NCBI GenBank assembly: GCA_963920525.1 | Contig: OY986437.1 | Location: forward strand, 115,746,715 to 115,810,714 | Direction of reading: 5' to 3' | Origin: Dichetophora obliterata | Lineage: Eukaryota > Arthropoda > Insecta > Diptera > Sciomyzidae | DNA length: 64,000 nucleotides | Shown: positions 11,160-22,810 of the stretch, piece after piece | Layout: the number at the start of each line of letters is the position of its first letter | Position numbering within the stretch: position 1 is the first letter of the stretch | Program-made: the position numbers and the translations under genes | Notes under the pieces: model-generated | What the model saw: the letters and a program-made list of their open reading frames with translations, nothing else | What the model was told of the DNA's origin: nothing | Databases searched by the model: none

Positions 11160-11960
11160 ACTCGAGGGTTTGCCTGAAATAACATGGTCTTGCATATTTT
11201 CCTATCGGGATGGCTTTGCCTGTATTAACATGTTTTTCTCTTAATATTTTCATGAACAATTGGCGTAACGGTCCATGATGGAAAGGCAAGCAGCCGGTCA
11301 GCAACGGCCATATCGCGTAACTTTATTCGAAAACATTTCAAGCGAGAAAGATACATATGAGAAATAAATACTCAGGCAAGCCGCTTAATAACTCTACTAT
11401 AAAAGGCAAAACTCAGAGCAAATCGAGGTGGTTTTTGTTTCAAGTGCCGGACAGTAAAGACGCTACAGGAAAAGTGCTCCACGAGTTTCCAGTTAGTGGC
11501 AGCAACGACGCTGCCCACACCAACTACCGGGATTAACATAAACAGCAAGCGGCAGCTATCAGCTTAGCAATAGTTATATTACGCCAACTGCAACAGCGAC
11601 CGCACCGAGGCAGCGACCGCAATGTCACAGAGGCAGCGACTGCAATGATGCAGCAACAGCGCAGCGAACAAGCAGAAACAGCGACTACAGCGTCGCAGAA
11701 GCAGCGACTGCACAGACGCTACATCGACAGCGTAAGCAGATGCAAAAAAACCTAATAACGTCAGCAGCGAAACATTGACCGCTGAAAATGATACAAGGAG
11801 GACTTGAACGACGTCAACAAGGCCAACACGGGAGGACCCCAGAACACGTATCAAACCTTCCATTTTTCTTTTATTAAATTGTATTTTAGTTTATTTACAC
11901 TATCAGTACACTCAGGGAATTATTGAATTTCGTACAAAGCTGCCATGAAAAAGATGAGGC
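11160..11960 (+). other. GC-rich promoter-like block, possibly LTR-derived
   Basis: ACTATAAAAGGCAAAACTCAG near 11395 is a good TATA-initiator arrangement. About 170 bp downstream lies a block (11570-11830) rich in GCAGCGAC/GCAACAGCG motifs, strikingly GC-rich for this window. TATA plus a GC-rich leader is common in LTR retrotransposon ends, but I could not find LTR borders or an internal region. The 94-codon minus-strand frame here is low-complexity and not convincing. Confidence 0.3.
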
Positions 11961-12740
11961 TGTAGTAGCCATACTAGAGTTATTATATATGAAATTAAGT
12001 CACCTTAGTTGAAAGTTTATTGCAAGCACTTTATGAGAGCTCTCACAGCCCTAATTGAATCTGCAATAATCATATAAAAAAACATAAATTATGTTGAGCG
12101 TCTTTTGAAAATAAGAGCTGTGGTAACAGTTGTGATACATTCAGTATTGTGGTTACTGCAACCAACTTTTAAATCTTGCGTGTAGAGAAACTCCAATACG
12201 GCTATTGTAGCCTCAATACGGTTTTCACGCTTTTACTGAAGATACTAAAACCACAAAAGACAAATTTCTCCATTTTAGTTTTGGCTTTGCAGCGAGCTTG
12301 TTGGCAAATATTAAAAAAATTGTTTTTAAAGTTAATCGGTATTTACTTTGATAATCGCTTTACCTTGATAATAAATATTATGCCTATTGTATTGAAGAAG
12401 GCATGGACTATTTTACAATTCTATTGTCTAAAACTATTTGTAAACATGTTTCAGATGCATGCTAATGGTTTGTCGTTTATATTATGGGATTTTAAAAGTT
12501 CCATAAAAAAAAATTAAAAATAAAATAGTTTGTAAAGTTCTATGAACAATTAAAATTTTATATTTATTTGATAAAAAAGTAATATTTTTTTAAATGATTT
12601 GAAATAAAAATTTATAAAAATATTTAAAAATAACAGTTTTATTAAGCAAACGGCATTAAGAAATCGGTGATAACCTTAAAAGCGCAGATGTAAGTAGCTT
12701 AAATAGAAAAAGTTCTGACAACCTCAACAGAAGGATTTAT
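11961..12740. other. No gene seen
   Basis: AT-rich; a 113-codon plus-strand frame at 12176-12517 shows no familiar domain and is judged random. Confidence 0.5.
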
Positions 12741-13024
12741 GGCTATCAAAACTGAATTCCTCTCACCATTGCAAAAGGCGCTGTTATGACCCCTCCACAA
12801 TTCGGCTGTCAAAACCGAATTCCTCTCACCATAGCAAAAGGCGCTGTTATGACCCCTCCACAATTCGGCTGTCAAAACCGAATTCTTCTCACCATCGCAA
12901 ATGGCGCTGTTATGACCCCTCCACAACTCGGCTGTCAAAACCGAATTCCTCTCACCATCGCAAAAGGCGCTGTTATGACCCCTCCACAATTCTGCTATCA
13001 AAAACGAATTCCTCTCACCATTAA
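12741..13024 (+). repeat. 63-bp tandem repeat, 4.5 units
   Basis: Units start GGCTGTCAAAACCGAATTCC at 12741 (variant GGCTATC), 12804, 12867, 12930 and 12993 (variant). Each contains CGCTGTTATGACCCCTCCAC. Because 63 is a multiple of three, open frames persist on both strands across the array, producing repetitive 132- and 164-codon frames that I do not regard as genes. Flanking sequences GACAACCTCAACAGAA (about 12718) and TTCTGTGAGGTTGTC (about 13030) are near-inverse copies, so the array may lie within a small foldback element. Confidence 0.9.
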
Positions 13025-13299
13025 AAGTTCTTTCTGTGAGGTTGTCAAAATCGGCAGGGAATGTCTTAAACAGGAATCTAACAGCCTTATGGAAGTTGTC
13101 AGAGCCTCGCATATTAAATTTTTTGAGAACCGTAATATTACGGCTCGAAGAAGCGAAGTTTTGATAGCTTCGCCAGTTCTGTGAGTGTAGCATTTAATAG
13201 TATTAGCATAGGGCAGAACCTATAAAACATATTCATTTATATAAGTTAAGGTAACAATTATTTAAACTAAAGAAATATGCTGACACTATGTCTACGAGT

Positions 13300-13425
13300 G
13301 CACGCGCATCCGATTCGTCAAACCGTGAGAATGCCAACGTTATCTACTCCAATAACCGCTACAATAAAACACAACAACAACAGAGTCCACGTGCATCCGC
13401 TAAATTCGTCAAACCGTGAGAACGA
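13300..13425 (+). repeat. Short direct repeat
   Basis: Two copies of a module with CGCATCCGATTCGTCAAACC and CCGTGAGAA lie about 85 bp apart (about 13305 and 13390), separated by an ACAACAACA-rich spacer. Confidence 0.6.
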
Positions 13426-13954
13426 CATCATTTCATTTGTTTTAAAAGGAGAAGTGTGTTGTTATTCATGACAAGTGGCCAAGACAGAAGGCATACACCG
13501 TAACCTCACGTTGTTTAAAGAAACAATTAAAATTAATAGTGGTTAAACAAAATTACGCATTAAAGATGGCTAGTTGCATTTTGGCAACTCACAAAAATTT
13601 GTCTAAATATGAAACAATATATATTAAATCAACATATATATAAAAGCCAGGTAGAAGATTATTAAAAGGTTTACTTACGGTCACATTCATTGCTCTTGCT
13701 CATTATATATATACTTTTTTTTGATATATGTACACATTCATTGATATATGAATATACCTTCATAATATCCTACTCTTTCGTTGGGATTTTAGTTCAATTC
13801 ACACTTTGTGGTAATACGTACTCCAACCCCAGCCACCAGCATGAAGGGTCATTGCAGAAAAATGTAATTGTGTAACAGCTTAGCTCAGAAACAGGATAAA
13901 ACGTTTCCTTTATACTTAGTAACATAAGAGACATATGCCAAAAAAATTATTGAA

Positions 13955-14250
13955 AGTCTCCTCATTCATACTTCGACCCGAACCCGACCTAAAGAGGGCA
14001 TTACTTCACTCCTTCATACTCGAACCCGAGCTAAAGGAGGCATAACTGCACTCGAACTTCATCTGTCCTTACCCTGTCCTTACCCATTCATACTTCGAGC
14101 TGAGCCGCGCTAAACGAGGCATAACTCCACTCGAGCTTTTCTCATTCCTAACCACATCCTCAGCCCTCAGAGTAGGTCTCTTCAAACATACCTCGATCGG
14201 AGCAAAGCTAAAAAAGGCATAACTCCACTCGACTCTGCCCATCATCCTTA
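13955..14250 (+). repeat. Degenerate tandem repeat
   Basis: The pattern CATACTTCGA…GAGCTAAA…GAGGCATAACTCCACTCGA recurs about four times (near 13965, 14010, 14090 and 14190) at irregular 50-100 bp spacing. No coding capacity. Confidence 0.55.
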
Positions 14251-14449
14251 CCTTCGAATCCAATAGCCAAGTTCACCTTTCCTCCTTGTCAGCATAGTAC
14301 ATGTAAAACGTGAGGCCAGTTGGAATTTTTAGATTAATACTCATGACTGGATACAAACTAGAGACTCAATGATTGATTAAATAAAATTGTTTAAATTTTA
14401 ACTCTTATAATAAAACAAAATAAAAAATAAATGATGAAATCTAATCATT

Positions 14450-15127
14450 AAAATTGAAATAAAATAAATCATGCATAATTGGCATTGTTTAAATAAAAAT
14501 ATCCAGCTCTTTTAAAACAAAACTGTAGATATTTGAAGTTTCTTCAATATGCCATCAGCGAAGCATAATTAGGTTAAGTTAAAGATTGTAATCAGATTTA
14601 AGAGTATTTTATTGTGTAAATAAAGAATCACTACGTTCAGAAACTTGAATTTGATTTGGAGTCCGTATAGAAGAAACGTACAAATATCTGCAACGAACCT
14701 TGGAGTCCGGCGAGCGCATCCTCGGCCGGAGATTTTGGATACACTATTGGTCAAAACTGCTATGTGCCAGCAATTTATTGCCATCCATAAAATTGAAATA
14801 AAATAAATCATGCATAATTGGCATTGTTTAAATAAAAATATCCAGCTCTTTTAAAACAAAACTGTAGATATTTGAAGTTTCTTCAATATGCCATCAGCGA
14901 AGCATAATTAGGTTAAGTTAAAGATTGTAATCAGATTTAAGAGTATTTTATTGTGTAAATAAAGAATCACTACGTTCAGAAACTTGAATTTGATTTGGAG
15001 TCCGTATAGAAGAAACGTACAAATATCTGCAACGAACCTTGGAGTCCGGCGAGCGCATCCTCGGCCGGAGATTTTGGATACACCATTGGTCAAAACTGCT
15101 ATGTGCCAGCAATTTATTGCCATCCAT
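14450..15127 (+). repeat. Tandem duplication of a 339-bp segment
   Basis: 14450-14788 and 14789-15127 are nearly identical head-to-tail copies. The one difference I see is ACACTATTGG in the first and ACACCATTGG in the second. Each contains GAGTCCGTATAGAAGAAACG and CATCCTCGGCCGGAG. The duplication is either very recent or an assembly artefact. Frames inside it have no known domain. Confidence 0.95.
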
Positions 15128-17910
15128 TTTTGCCATCCATATTGCACAGCTTTAAAAAACTTTTAGAAACTTTTTTTTATAAAAACTTCAAACAATCTAT
15201 GATATTTATGAGCATTAGTTTTCATCAAAACTGTAATTTGCTCCCATGTTTCCAAATTTAGTTTTTTGCACAGAACATATTGTTAACAAACCAAAAGTTC
15301 AAAGCTTTGAAAAAAATGAATATTTCAAAACAGTAGAAGTAATGCACATCAAGTTTTTATTGCAAACATCAGATAACAATCAATGCAAAGTGGAAAAATT
15401 TGAATTTTAGAAGATCGCTTAAAGAAAAAACATAAATGCAAAGCCTCACCAAAAAAATACGCTTGAAAGAGGATTTGAGGCAGCAAGCATGGCAACAACT
15501 TCATGAATATTTAGTACAACATAATCATCATTATCACCAATATCATCATCAGCATCAACATCGTTTCATTGGCAGCAATGAAGCTGTTACTATTATTGGC
15601 AGCTACGGTGGCTTTAAGTCTCTGAATTCATTCGTTTTCAAAGCTTTAGAATTGCGAGTTTAATGCTGTTTGAAAAGAGATTACAAATAAATATAAAACA
15701 CAAAAATAAACAAAAAATAAACAGTTTTGTCGCGCAACAACGTTTTAACCAACCGCATTGGTTAGAGTAGCAAAATCTTTTTAAGTTATTAAAAGCCATT
15801 CAGATGGCTTAAAAAAGTACTTGTTTGCTTTTAACCATGGTTGGCTGGCCTTGTTTTACATTGCCTGGTGCTGGCTCGTGCTGCAGATCAGGGTTGACAA
15901 ATTTTAAACTCAGTAGGTATAGCTCGTTGAAGAGGATGGAGAGAAAACAAATTTTACTAAAATAAAGGAGTAAAGTAGCTTATATTGCTTCCTGTTTTTT
16001 AAGGCTAAAAATACCAAATAAGTAAATTAATAGAAGCAAAAATTATGCAAAAAAATTAACCAAACAAGTTTGTGCTGAAACAGGGTTTTCTGAAAGGTTT
16101 CATGAAGAGATATTGTGGTAAAAAAACCAATGGATATATTTGAGTAAATTTATCAATAACACAGCTCAACAAATTTAAGTCTGTTGATAAACAAGATTTT
16201 TTAAGAACAGAGGTCATCATTTCTAAAATCTTGCAAAAAAAAAATTTGTTTATACAGGAACAACTAACATCACCTGACTTAAGTATAGTACTAAGCATTC
16301 AACGAAGATTATGAGAAAGTATTTGAAGAGGACGGAGTGCACTTACTTGTGTTGATTTAATATTGAAGGATAACATTTTTAACTCTTAAGTTCACTTTTT
16401 TTCAATGTTCAACTCTTTTGGTTGAGTTTTTCATCTCTTATGGTCAAACAATTTTTTCAACCTAATGGTCAAAATTTTCACATTCAATAAATTTTTTGGT
16501 TGAGATTTTCAACTTTGTTTGGCTGATTTAGTTTAAAAAATCTGAATTGTTGTTACTTTCAACCTTCGATTTTTTTTAAGAGCACCTAGTGCATATTTTT
16601 TATATATTGACATTTTTATGTGATTAAAATAAATAAATAAATTGTTTAATTGTTCGAAGATGTGTTGAAAATATTTTTGCAGTTATATTTCTTAAAATGT
16701 TATATCCGCTCGAACATGGCCCTGTTTTGTTGTTCGAGATCGCCTCCAAACACAGCTCCTGGCTATTGGCTCGCAAGCAGGAGCTTCAATGACAGCGCGG
16801 GCTTAGTTGCTGAAATTAAAAAAAGAGGCTCGGTATCTCTAGCCCGAGCTTTAAGCCATTTAAACAATGATTAAGGAGCACAAGCGAGAGCTACAGAATT
16901 TAAAAAATTAGCTTAAGCCAACAGCCACATGTTGTGCTTAGAGCCGCTCGATTGAGAGCATTTTTTATTTCCGCTTTTAAGATTCATTTTTTAACTTCTC
17001 GGGTTAAAAAATTCAACCGCTTACGCTAATTTTTTTTATTGAAAAAGTCAACGTTTTTGCTAAACTATTTCTTTATGTATTCCTTTTTAAACTTTATGGT
17101 CGAAATTGTCTACCTTTTTGGTTACATTGAAATGCAAAATGCAATTACAAAATGCAAAAAAATTATTAAAATTAAATATTAACTATTAAAATTGAAAATC
17201 ATTTCAAATGTATTCTGGGGTGCTTTTTCCAAAAATGTAAGCCACATTAACATCTATGGAGCTCTTTTCGATATAATTATATTTAAACATTTTTCAATTT
17301 TTTCGAAAAGATGATTCAGCCTAAGTGACCTTAGCAGGTGTCCTTTTGAACCGATTTGAGTGCTAGCTTAATTAAATTAAGAGGAAAGGCTACATGGTAA
17401 AATAAATTGGACTAAATTTTAAACTTGTTTGGATTATATTTAGAACAACACAAAAAAAAAGATTATTTTTAATCCAAGGAAAAGTTTAAAAATTTCTAAT
17501 CCAAAAAAGATTTGTTTTTAGTCCGCAAAAAGTTTAAAAAAGCATTATAAATATGAACTAAAAATAAAAAATTTGTTTACCCAGTTCATGATTTGAACAC
17601 ACGTCCTCTGATGTGCTGGTCCAACACCTTCCCTAGTCCAACACAGTTGTTGAAAAGGTTTCGCTTATTTTGCATTATTACGAAAGCAAGTTTACGAAAT
17701 TACGAAAAATACCCCATTTTATGAAAAAACAATGTATTTTATTCATTCCGGCCTGGGTATTGAAAAAATATCGGAAATGGTTTAAATTATTACTTCTTCT
17801 TCGATTTGTGTCGGTTGGAGTTTTCGTACATCCCATAATCCTTGGTATTACTTTTCTATTGACATAGTAATGCAAGAAAAAAGTTTAATCAATCGTTTTA
17901 ACAATTAGTC
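15128..17910. other. No gene seen; AT-rich with a GC-richer patch
   Basis: A 75-codon frame at 15436-15663 encodes a His/Gln-rich stretch from CATCAT/CATCAG codons and is low complexity. A GC-richer block at 16720-16870 has no recognisable product. Nothing else is identifiable. Confidence 0.5.
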
Positions 17911-19248
17911 GAAGGGATCGATTATGAGTTGCAATTAATTGCAGCAAAATGAACCGATTACGCGAATATTCAATTTATCGCTAAAATTTTTTTATCAATT
18001 TCTTTGTCTCTTTTGCTTGTACATAAGGGCGGGTCGATTTATTTTTCGACAATTTCCTTATGATTTAAGTATTATATGGGTTATTCCATGAAAATTTGCC
18101 AAAGGAACCATATCTCTATCGTTTAAATCGAGTTCCCTACTTTTTGTTGGTAGATTTTTTCCCAAATTGACGTTCGTATGAAATATTACCTACACGTTCA
18201 CATCCATAACTCAAAAACTATCGATCGGGTTTAATTGCCAGTAGGCGCGTTAGAAAGGTGAGCTCATTTTGATCAATTTACAATTTTAATTTAAATCTCC
18301 AACATTGGTCCATCGGTTCAAAAGTTACGGGCATTTTTGTCCAAATTTTGGAGCATTTTTCCATTTTTTTCATGATTTTGTCCAAGAATATTACTTTCAT
18401 GGCCATTTTTTTGGCTCAATTGACTTACGAAGTTTACGAACCTTACGTTACGACTGGACTGATTTGCGCTTTACATTATTGGCATATTTTTTCACAGAGT
18501 GCACAGAGTGCACAGAGTGTTATGTTTGTTTATTTCTTTTTGTTTTTAGTTTCTTTATAGACTTCTTTATTTTTGTTTGTTTATAATATTCCAGTGTGTG
18601 CTAGTTTTGTAACGTAAGGTTCGTAAGCTTCGTAAGTCAAAAAAATTGAGCCAAAAAAATGGCCAAGAAAGTAATATTCTTGGACAAAATCATGAAAAAA
18701 ATGGAAAAATGCTCCAAAATTTGGACAAAAATGCCAGTAACTTTTGAACCGTTGGACCAATGTTGGAGATTTCATTTTGTAAATTGATCAAAATGAGCTC
18801 ACCTTTCCAACGCGCCTACTGGCGGTTAAACCCGATCGATAGTTTTTGAGTTATGGATGTGAACGTGTAGGTTATATTTCATACGAACGTCAATTTGGGA
18901 AAAAATCTACCAACAAAAAGTAGGGAACTCAATTTTAACGATAGAGGTATGGTTCCTTCGGCAAATTTTCATGAAATAACCCGTAGAATACGGAAATCAT
19001 AGGGAAATTGGTGAATTTTTTCACTCCCTATAAATCGACCCTCCCTATTGTACATATTCACTAGCGGACCCAGCAAACGTTGTCGAAATCATAGAATAAC
19101 TATAAAAAAAAATGATAATATAACGATAGGATAACGTTCGTAGAATGGGATGGCCGATTTAAAGTGCAATTTGACTCAAAACACACAGTTTCGCCCATTT
19201 TAGATATAAAAAATCCCAAAAAAATCCTATATAAAAATATTAGCTTTA
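17911..19248 (+). repeat. Dispersed repeat R1, copy B (interrupted)
   Basis: 17911-18024 and 19056-19248 together match 7106-7385, from GGGATCGATTATGAGTTGCA to AATCCTATATAAAAATATTA. The copy is split by the element at 18025-19047; removing that element and one 8-bp duplication restores continuity with copy A, which supports the insertion model. Confidence 0.75.
18025..19047. mobile_element. hAT-type MITE, near-palindromic, 427-439-bp arms
   Basis: Arms at 18025-18451 and about 18609-19047 are inverted copies over essentially their whole length, around a spacer of about 157 bp. The tips are AAGGGCGGGTCGATTTAT on the left and, read inward from the right, TAGGGAGGGTCGATTTAT. The flanks are a perfect 8-bp duplication, TTGTACAT, at 18017-18024 and 19048-19055. 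An 8-bp duplication with a (C/T)AGGG-like tip is the signature of hAT transposons. No transposase; the open frames seen in the arms are shadows. The spacer carries three copies of CACAGAGTG. The arms could fold into a long double-stranded RNA if transcribed. Confidence 0.85.
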
Positions 19249-20474
19249 AAAAAAAAGAATCAAGACAAAAATATCCACTTCTTTCGCCAAAAAAGTAGAA
19301 ATTTGATTAGAAAAAAGAAAACTAAAATTGGTCCTGAAGCTCTTTTTAATCTAATCTAAAATCTTTGTCTTACGCTGAGCACAAGTTTTCTACAAATTAT
19401 TTATCTTCTATAAAAATAAAGAAACTGTTGCTTCAAAATTTACATTTTTTTCTTCTTAATATATATTCTTAATTATATAATATAATAGAAATAATGAAAA
19501 AAACTTTTTCACATTTTTTTCTTTGATTTTTTCCAGAAAGTTATAAAATTTCAAATCATTGCCATTTTACTTACAATGAGTACGAAAATACTTTATTTTA
19601 ATAAATTTTTAAAAACAATTTAATTCTTCAATTTTTTAATACGATTGAAAACAAGAACGTATTTTTTATCATAAAAAGTAAGCAAAAATATTTTGTTTGC
19701 ATACAAAACACTATTAATGCATGAAATTAAGATTTTGTGCATGCAAGTTCGAGGGCAAAAAAAAATTTAAATTTAGATTTAAAAAAACCGTTAAAACAAA
19801 AGCTACTTAAGATTAATCAAAATGGCTCAAAAAATTTTTATCACATATTGCTTGATTAATTTTAAGTAGTTTATGTTTTACATTTTTTTGTAATTAATTT
19901 AAAATTTTTTTCAGCCCGCAAAGCAAAATCCTGAATATATTATATTTAGCATTAATAAAAAAATATATTGAAAAATTAATATTATTTGTTTAAAATGGAA
20001 TTTAGGAACAATAGCTATGAAAGGCGTGTTTTAGTTAAGCGATTCCGTCTTTCCGTAGCATCTTTCCGTAACAGCCCCAGCTTTAAAAAAGCCGTTCTGA
20101 TGGTACAGAAATTCCAATTGAAAAGCAATATTTTTGGGAGAGACAGTATAGCTTAGAGTACACGGTTTTCTTTTAAGATGAGCTCTTTTGCTCAAACCAC
20201 CTCAAACCAAAATGGAAATTGAAAAATTGTGCAATTGCGTAATTTCCTAGTGATATTTTTCATTCGGTTATTTTGTCATTTTTCGATTATTTTTTCGGTT
20301 AATCGAATGGGAAAATGCGATACAATTATACCTTTAACCGAAAGAAAACAACCGATTAATATAACTTTTTCGGTTAAACGTTGCATCTCTATATTGACAT
20401 CATCTCTTGGTGAAATCGTTCACCATGTTTGTCGCTCTCCGCGCCCGAATTTTCCAGAAAAAAGTCAAGATGAA
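19249..20474. other. No gene seen
   Basis: AT-rich. Short inverted motifs with TTCGGTTAATCG/CCGATTAAT occur around 20270-20390. The 108-codon frame at 20229 has no recognisable domain. Confidence 0.5.
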
Positions 20475-22322
20475 AAGCATGATGAGCGATTTATAGAGCG
20501 TGATTTTCGTTCGTCGAGGGCTCTGCTTCTCAATTGCCTACTGAGACCAAAGTAACAACTGTTTGTTTGTTGACACCAAGTATTTCGTCTTATCTGCATT
20601 AACTGCCAGACCCATTCGACTTGACTCTCTTTCTAATCTGGAAAATGCTGCACTGACTTCGCGCGTATTATGGCCAATGATATCGATATCATCAGCATAC
20701 GCAAGCAGCATTACACTCTTGTAGAATATTGTGCCACTACGTCTCAGATCAGCAGCTCGAATGATCTTTTCCATCATAAGGTTGAAAAAGTCGCACGATA
20801 AGGAATCACCTTGTCTGAAACCTCGTTTGGTAATAAATGGTGGGGAGAGGTCCTTCCCGATTTTAACTGCGCTGCTGGTGTTGCTCAGTGTCATCCTGCA
20901 AAGTCGTATTACTTTTGCAGGAATACCAAACTCAGACATGGTGGAGAACAGGTGCTTCCTTATTGGGCTGTCGAAGGCGGCTTTGTAGTCAACAAAAAGA
21001 TGGTGGAAGTCGACTTGTTTTTCTTGAGTCTTCTCCAAGAATTGCCGTAGCGTGAAAATCAGGTCGATGGTGGACTTTCCAGGTCTGAAGCCACACTGAT
21101 AAGGTTCGATCAGTTCGTTTACAATGGGCTTCAATCTTTCACACAAAACGCTCGACAGGACCTTATATGCGATATTAAGAAGGCTTATCTCACGGCAATT
21201 GGCACAGATAGTGGGATTGTCTTTTTTGTGGATTGGGCAGAGCACACTGAAATTCCAATCGTGCGGAATGCATTCTTCTGACCATATTCTGCATAGAAGC
21301 TCGTGAATACATTTAATAGTGCACCCTAAACAAGTACGCGTTGCGCTGCGTTCCCAAGCGCCCCGCAATTTTATATTACGCTTAACCTAAACAAGTGCGT
21401 TGCAGAAAAAACTGCTGCTCTCAAACCAGCTCAGTCAGATGGTTTAAAAATATTAAAAAACGTTTAGTATTGTGAACAAATCTATTAATATTGCAAATAC
21501 TTCCGTTTGCAATTGAGATTAATTAATTAATAGCAGCTGATTGCTCTTTGTTCTAATACTGTGGTTTTATGCAGCCAACTTCACATCCGAACGCAATGTC
21601 AAAATTGGAAATTCGATTCATGTTGCGGTAGTCCGGTGTTTCGGTAGGCTTCATACAAAATGTATGTGCATGAGCCGATTTTGACAGTTAAACCACGCAC
21701 GCGCACTTGTTTAGGGTGGACTGTAAGTAGAGCTTCGCCTCCGTTCTTAAACAGCTCAGCAGGTAAGCCATCAGCTCCCGCGGCTTTGTTATTTTTAAGC
21801 CGAGCTATAGCTGTCAGAACTTCATCATAGTCGGTCAGCGGAACCTAGAAGCTGTCATCCGAAATTGGGTTTTCCGGAATATTATCTCTATTGGCGGGAT
21901 TGTTGTCAGCGTCGCCATTTAGAAGCTTAGAGAAGTGTTCCCTCCATAACGTCAGTGTACTTTGGACATCTGTCACTAGATTCCCGTTTTCATCCTTGCA
22001 GGAAGAGGCCCCGGTTTTAAAACCATCGGCAAGACGTCTTATTTTTCCGAAAAATTTTCGGGCCTCATTCCTGTCATCATACATTTCAATCTTCTCCTGC
22101 ACGCGCTTTTCTGCCTCTCTTTTTTTCCGCCTGAAAATACGTCTCTCTTCCATCCTCTTTTCTTTTTATTGCACCTTAGCAACGCGCGTTACAACCGACT
22201 GCAGGGTGGCTTTGTAGGCGGCTTCTTTCTCTGCAGTGGCGTCGCGACACTCTTGGTCGTACCACTGGTTTCGACGAGGGCGATGATAGCCAATCACCTC
22301 TTCAGCAGCCGCACGCATGGAG
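20475..22322 (-). pseudogene. RTE-clade LINE, internal fragment with MITE insertion
   Basis: This segment is the same element as the RTE at 28.1-31.4 kb, aligning from its 28567 to its 30150. It lacks the 3' end, the 5' endonuclease part, and about 135 bp opposite 28660-28797. The reverse transcriptase portion retains LFVDYKAAFDSP (motif A), GFRQGDSLS and LLAYADDIDI (motif C) on the minus strand at 20538-21300. The coding sequence is broken at 21317 by a 407-bp MITE. Upstream (about 21845-22153) the connector between endonuclease and RT is intact here and reads through, which lets one see the small deletions in the other copy. Both ends are missing, so it is not a simple 5'-truncated insertion. 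Confidence 0.9.
21317..21723. mobile_element. 407-bp MITE with 24-bp TIRs, 3-bp TAA duplication
   Basis: The insertion in the RTE fragment has ends TAGTGCACCCTAAACAAGT and, inward from the right, CAGTCCACCCTAAACAAGT, continuing GCGCG/ACGCG. The LINE sequence …ATTTAA|GTAGAGC… is rebuilt by removing 21317-21723 plus one TAA; the TAA copies are at 21314-21316 and 21724-21726. A 3-bp TWA duplication fits PIF/Harbinger-type MITEs. No open frame of note. Confidence 0.8.
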
Positions 22323-22494
22323 TTAAATAGGCATAGGTTGGTGATTTCAATTTTACATGATCATTCGGGCATGAGAAAGCTGACTGCAAGATAGGTACCG
22401 CGTTCGCTAACAATCAATCACAAACATGAACGTCTTCCCAATTCCCAACAATGTTTGGATATGTTTGAACAAAATCCTACTGATTTTTTGCATT

Positions 22495-22810
22495 AAATAG
22501 TGAGCTGGCTTCCATCACTACACACCAGAATGTAAGGAATTAAAACTGTTGGGTAGGTTCCAGTGGAAGTGTACCAAAGCGACCAAAGACTCAACAAACG
22601 GCTTGAATAGTGTTGGCATCTGATTTTTTGAATTCAAATGGTACTTTGTACATTGACTTAAGAAAAGGATAAACAATCGACAGCAACTATTACTGCAAAT
22701 TATTGGACTGATTGAACAACGACATCATAAACAAACGATTGAAGAAAAAAAAATCATATTTTTGCAAGACAATGCTTTTCAGCAAATTCATCGTGACCAT
22801 GAAAATTGTC
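22495..22810 (+). pseudogene. mariner-like transposase relic (central part)
   Basis: One frame over about 22552-22770 reads WVGSSGSVPKRPKTQQT, then NSNGTLYIDLRKG, TIDSNYYCKLLD and NKRLKKK. This is the order and spacing of the central region of mariner transposases (…W…PG…PK…; LYYELL; GQTINSDLYCQQLD). Just downstream, one frame over, CAAGACAATGC would encode the QDNA of the second catalytic Asp. In-frame stops (for example at 22609 and 22676) and frameshifts make it a fossil; no TIRs were found. Confidence 0.6.

Noticed and set aside
12699..13193. 164-codon minus-strand and 132-codon plus-strand repeat proteins
   Set aside because: Both follow from a 63-bp tandem unit open on both strands; no homology or gene context.
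15436..15663. His/Gln-rich small protein
   Set aside because: Low-complexity CATCAT/CATCAG codons; no conserved domain or promoter.
17585..17655. Possible tRNA or SINE head on the minus strand (GTGTTCAAATC B-box-like, AGCACATCAGAGG stem)
   Set aside because: No acceptable A box or closing acceptor stem could be drawn; at most a decayed tRNA-like fragment.
18305..18775. Several 60-93-codon frames in the palindromic MITE
   Set aside because: They are mirror translations of the inverted arms, with no domain.
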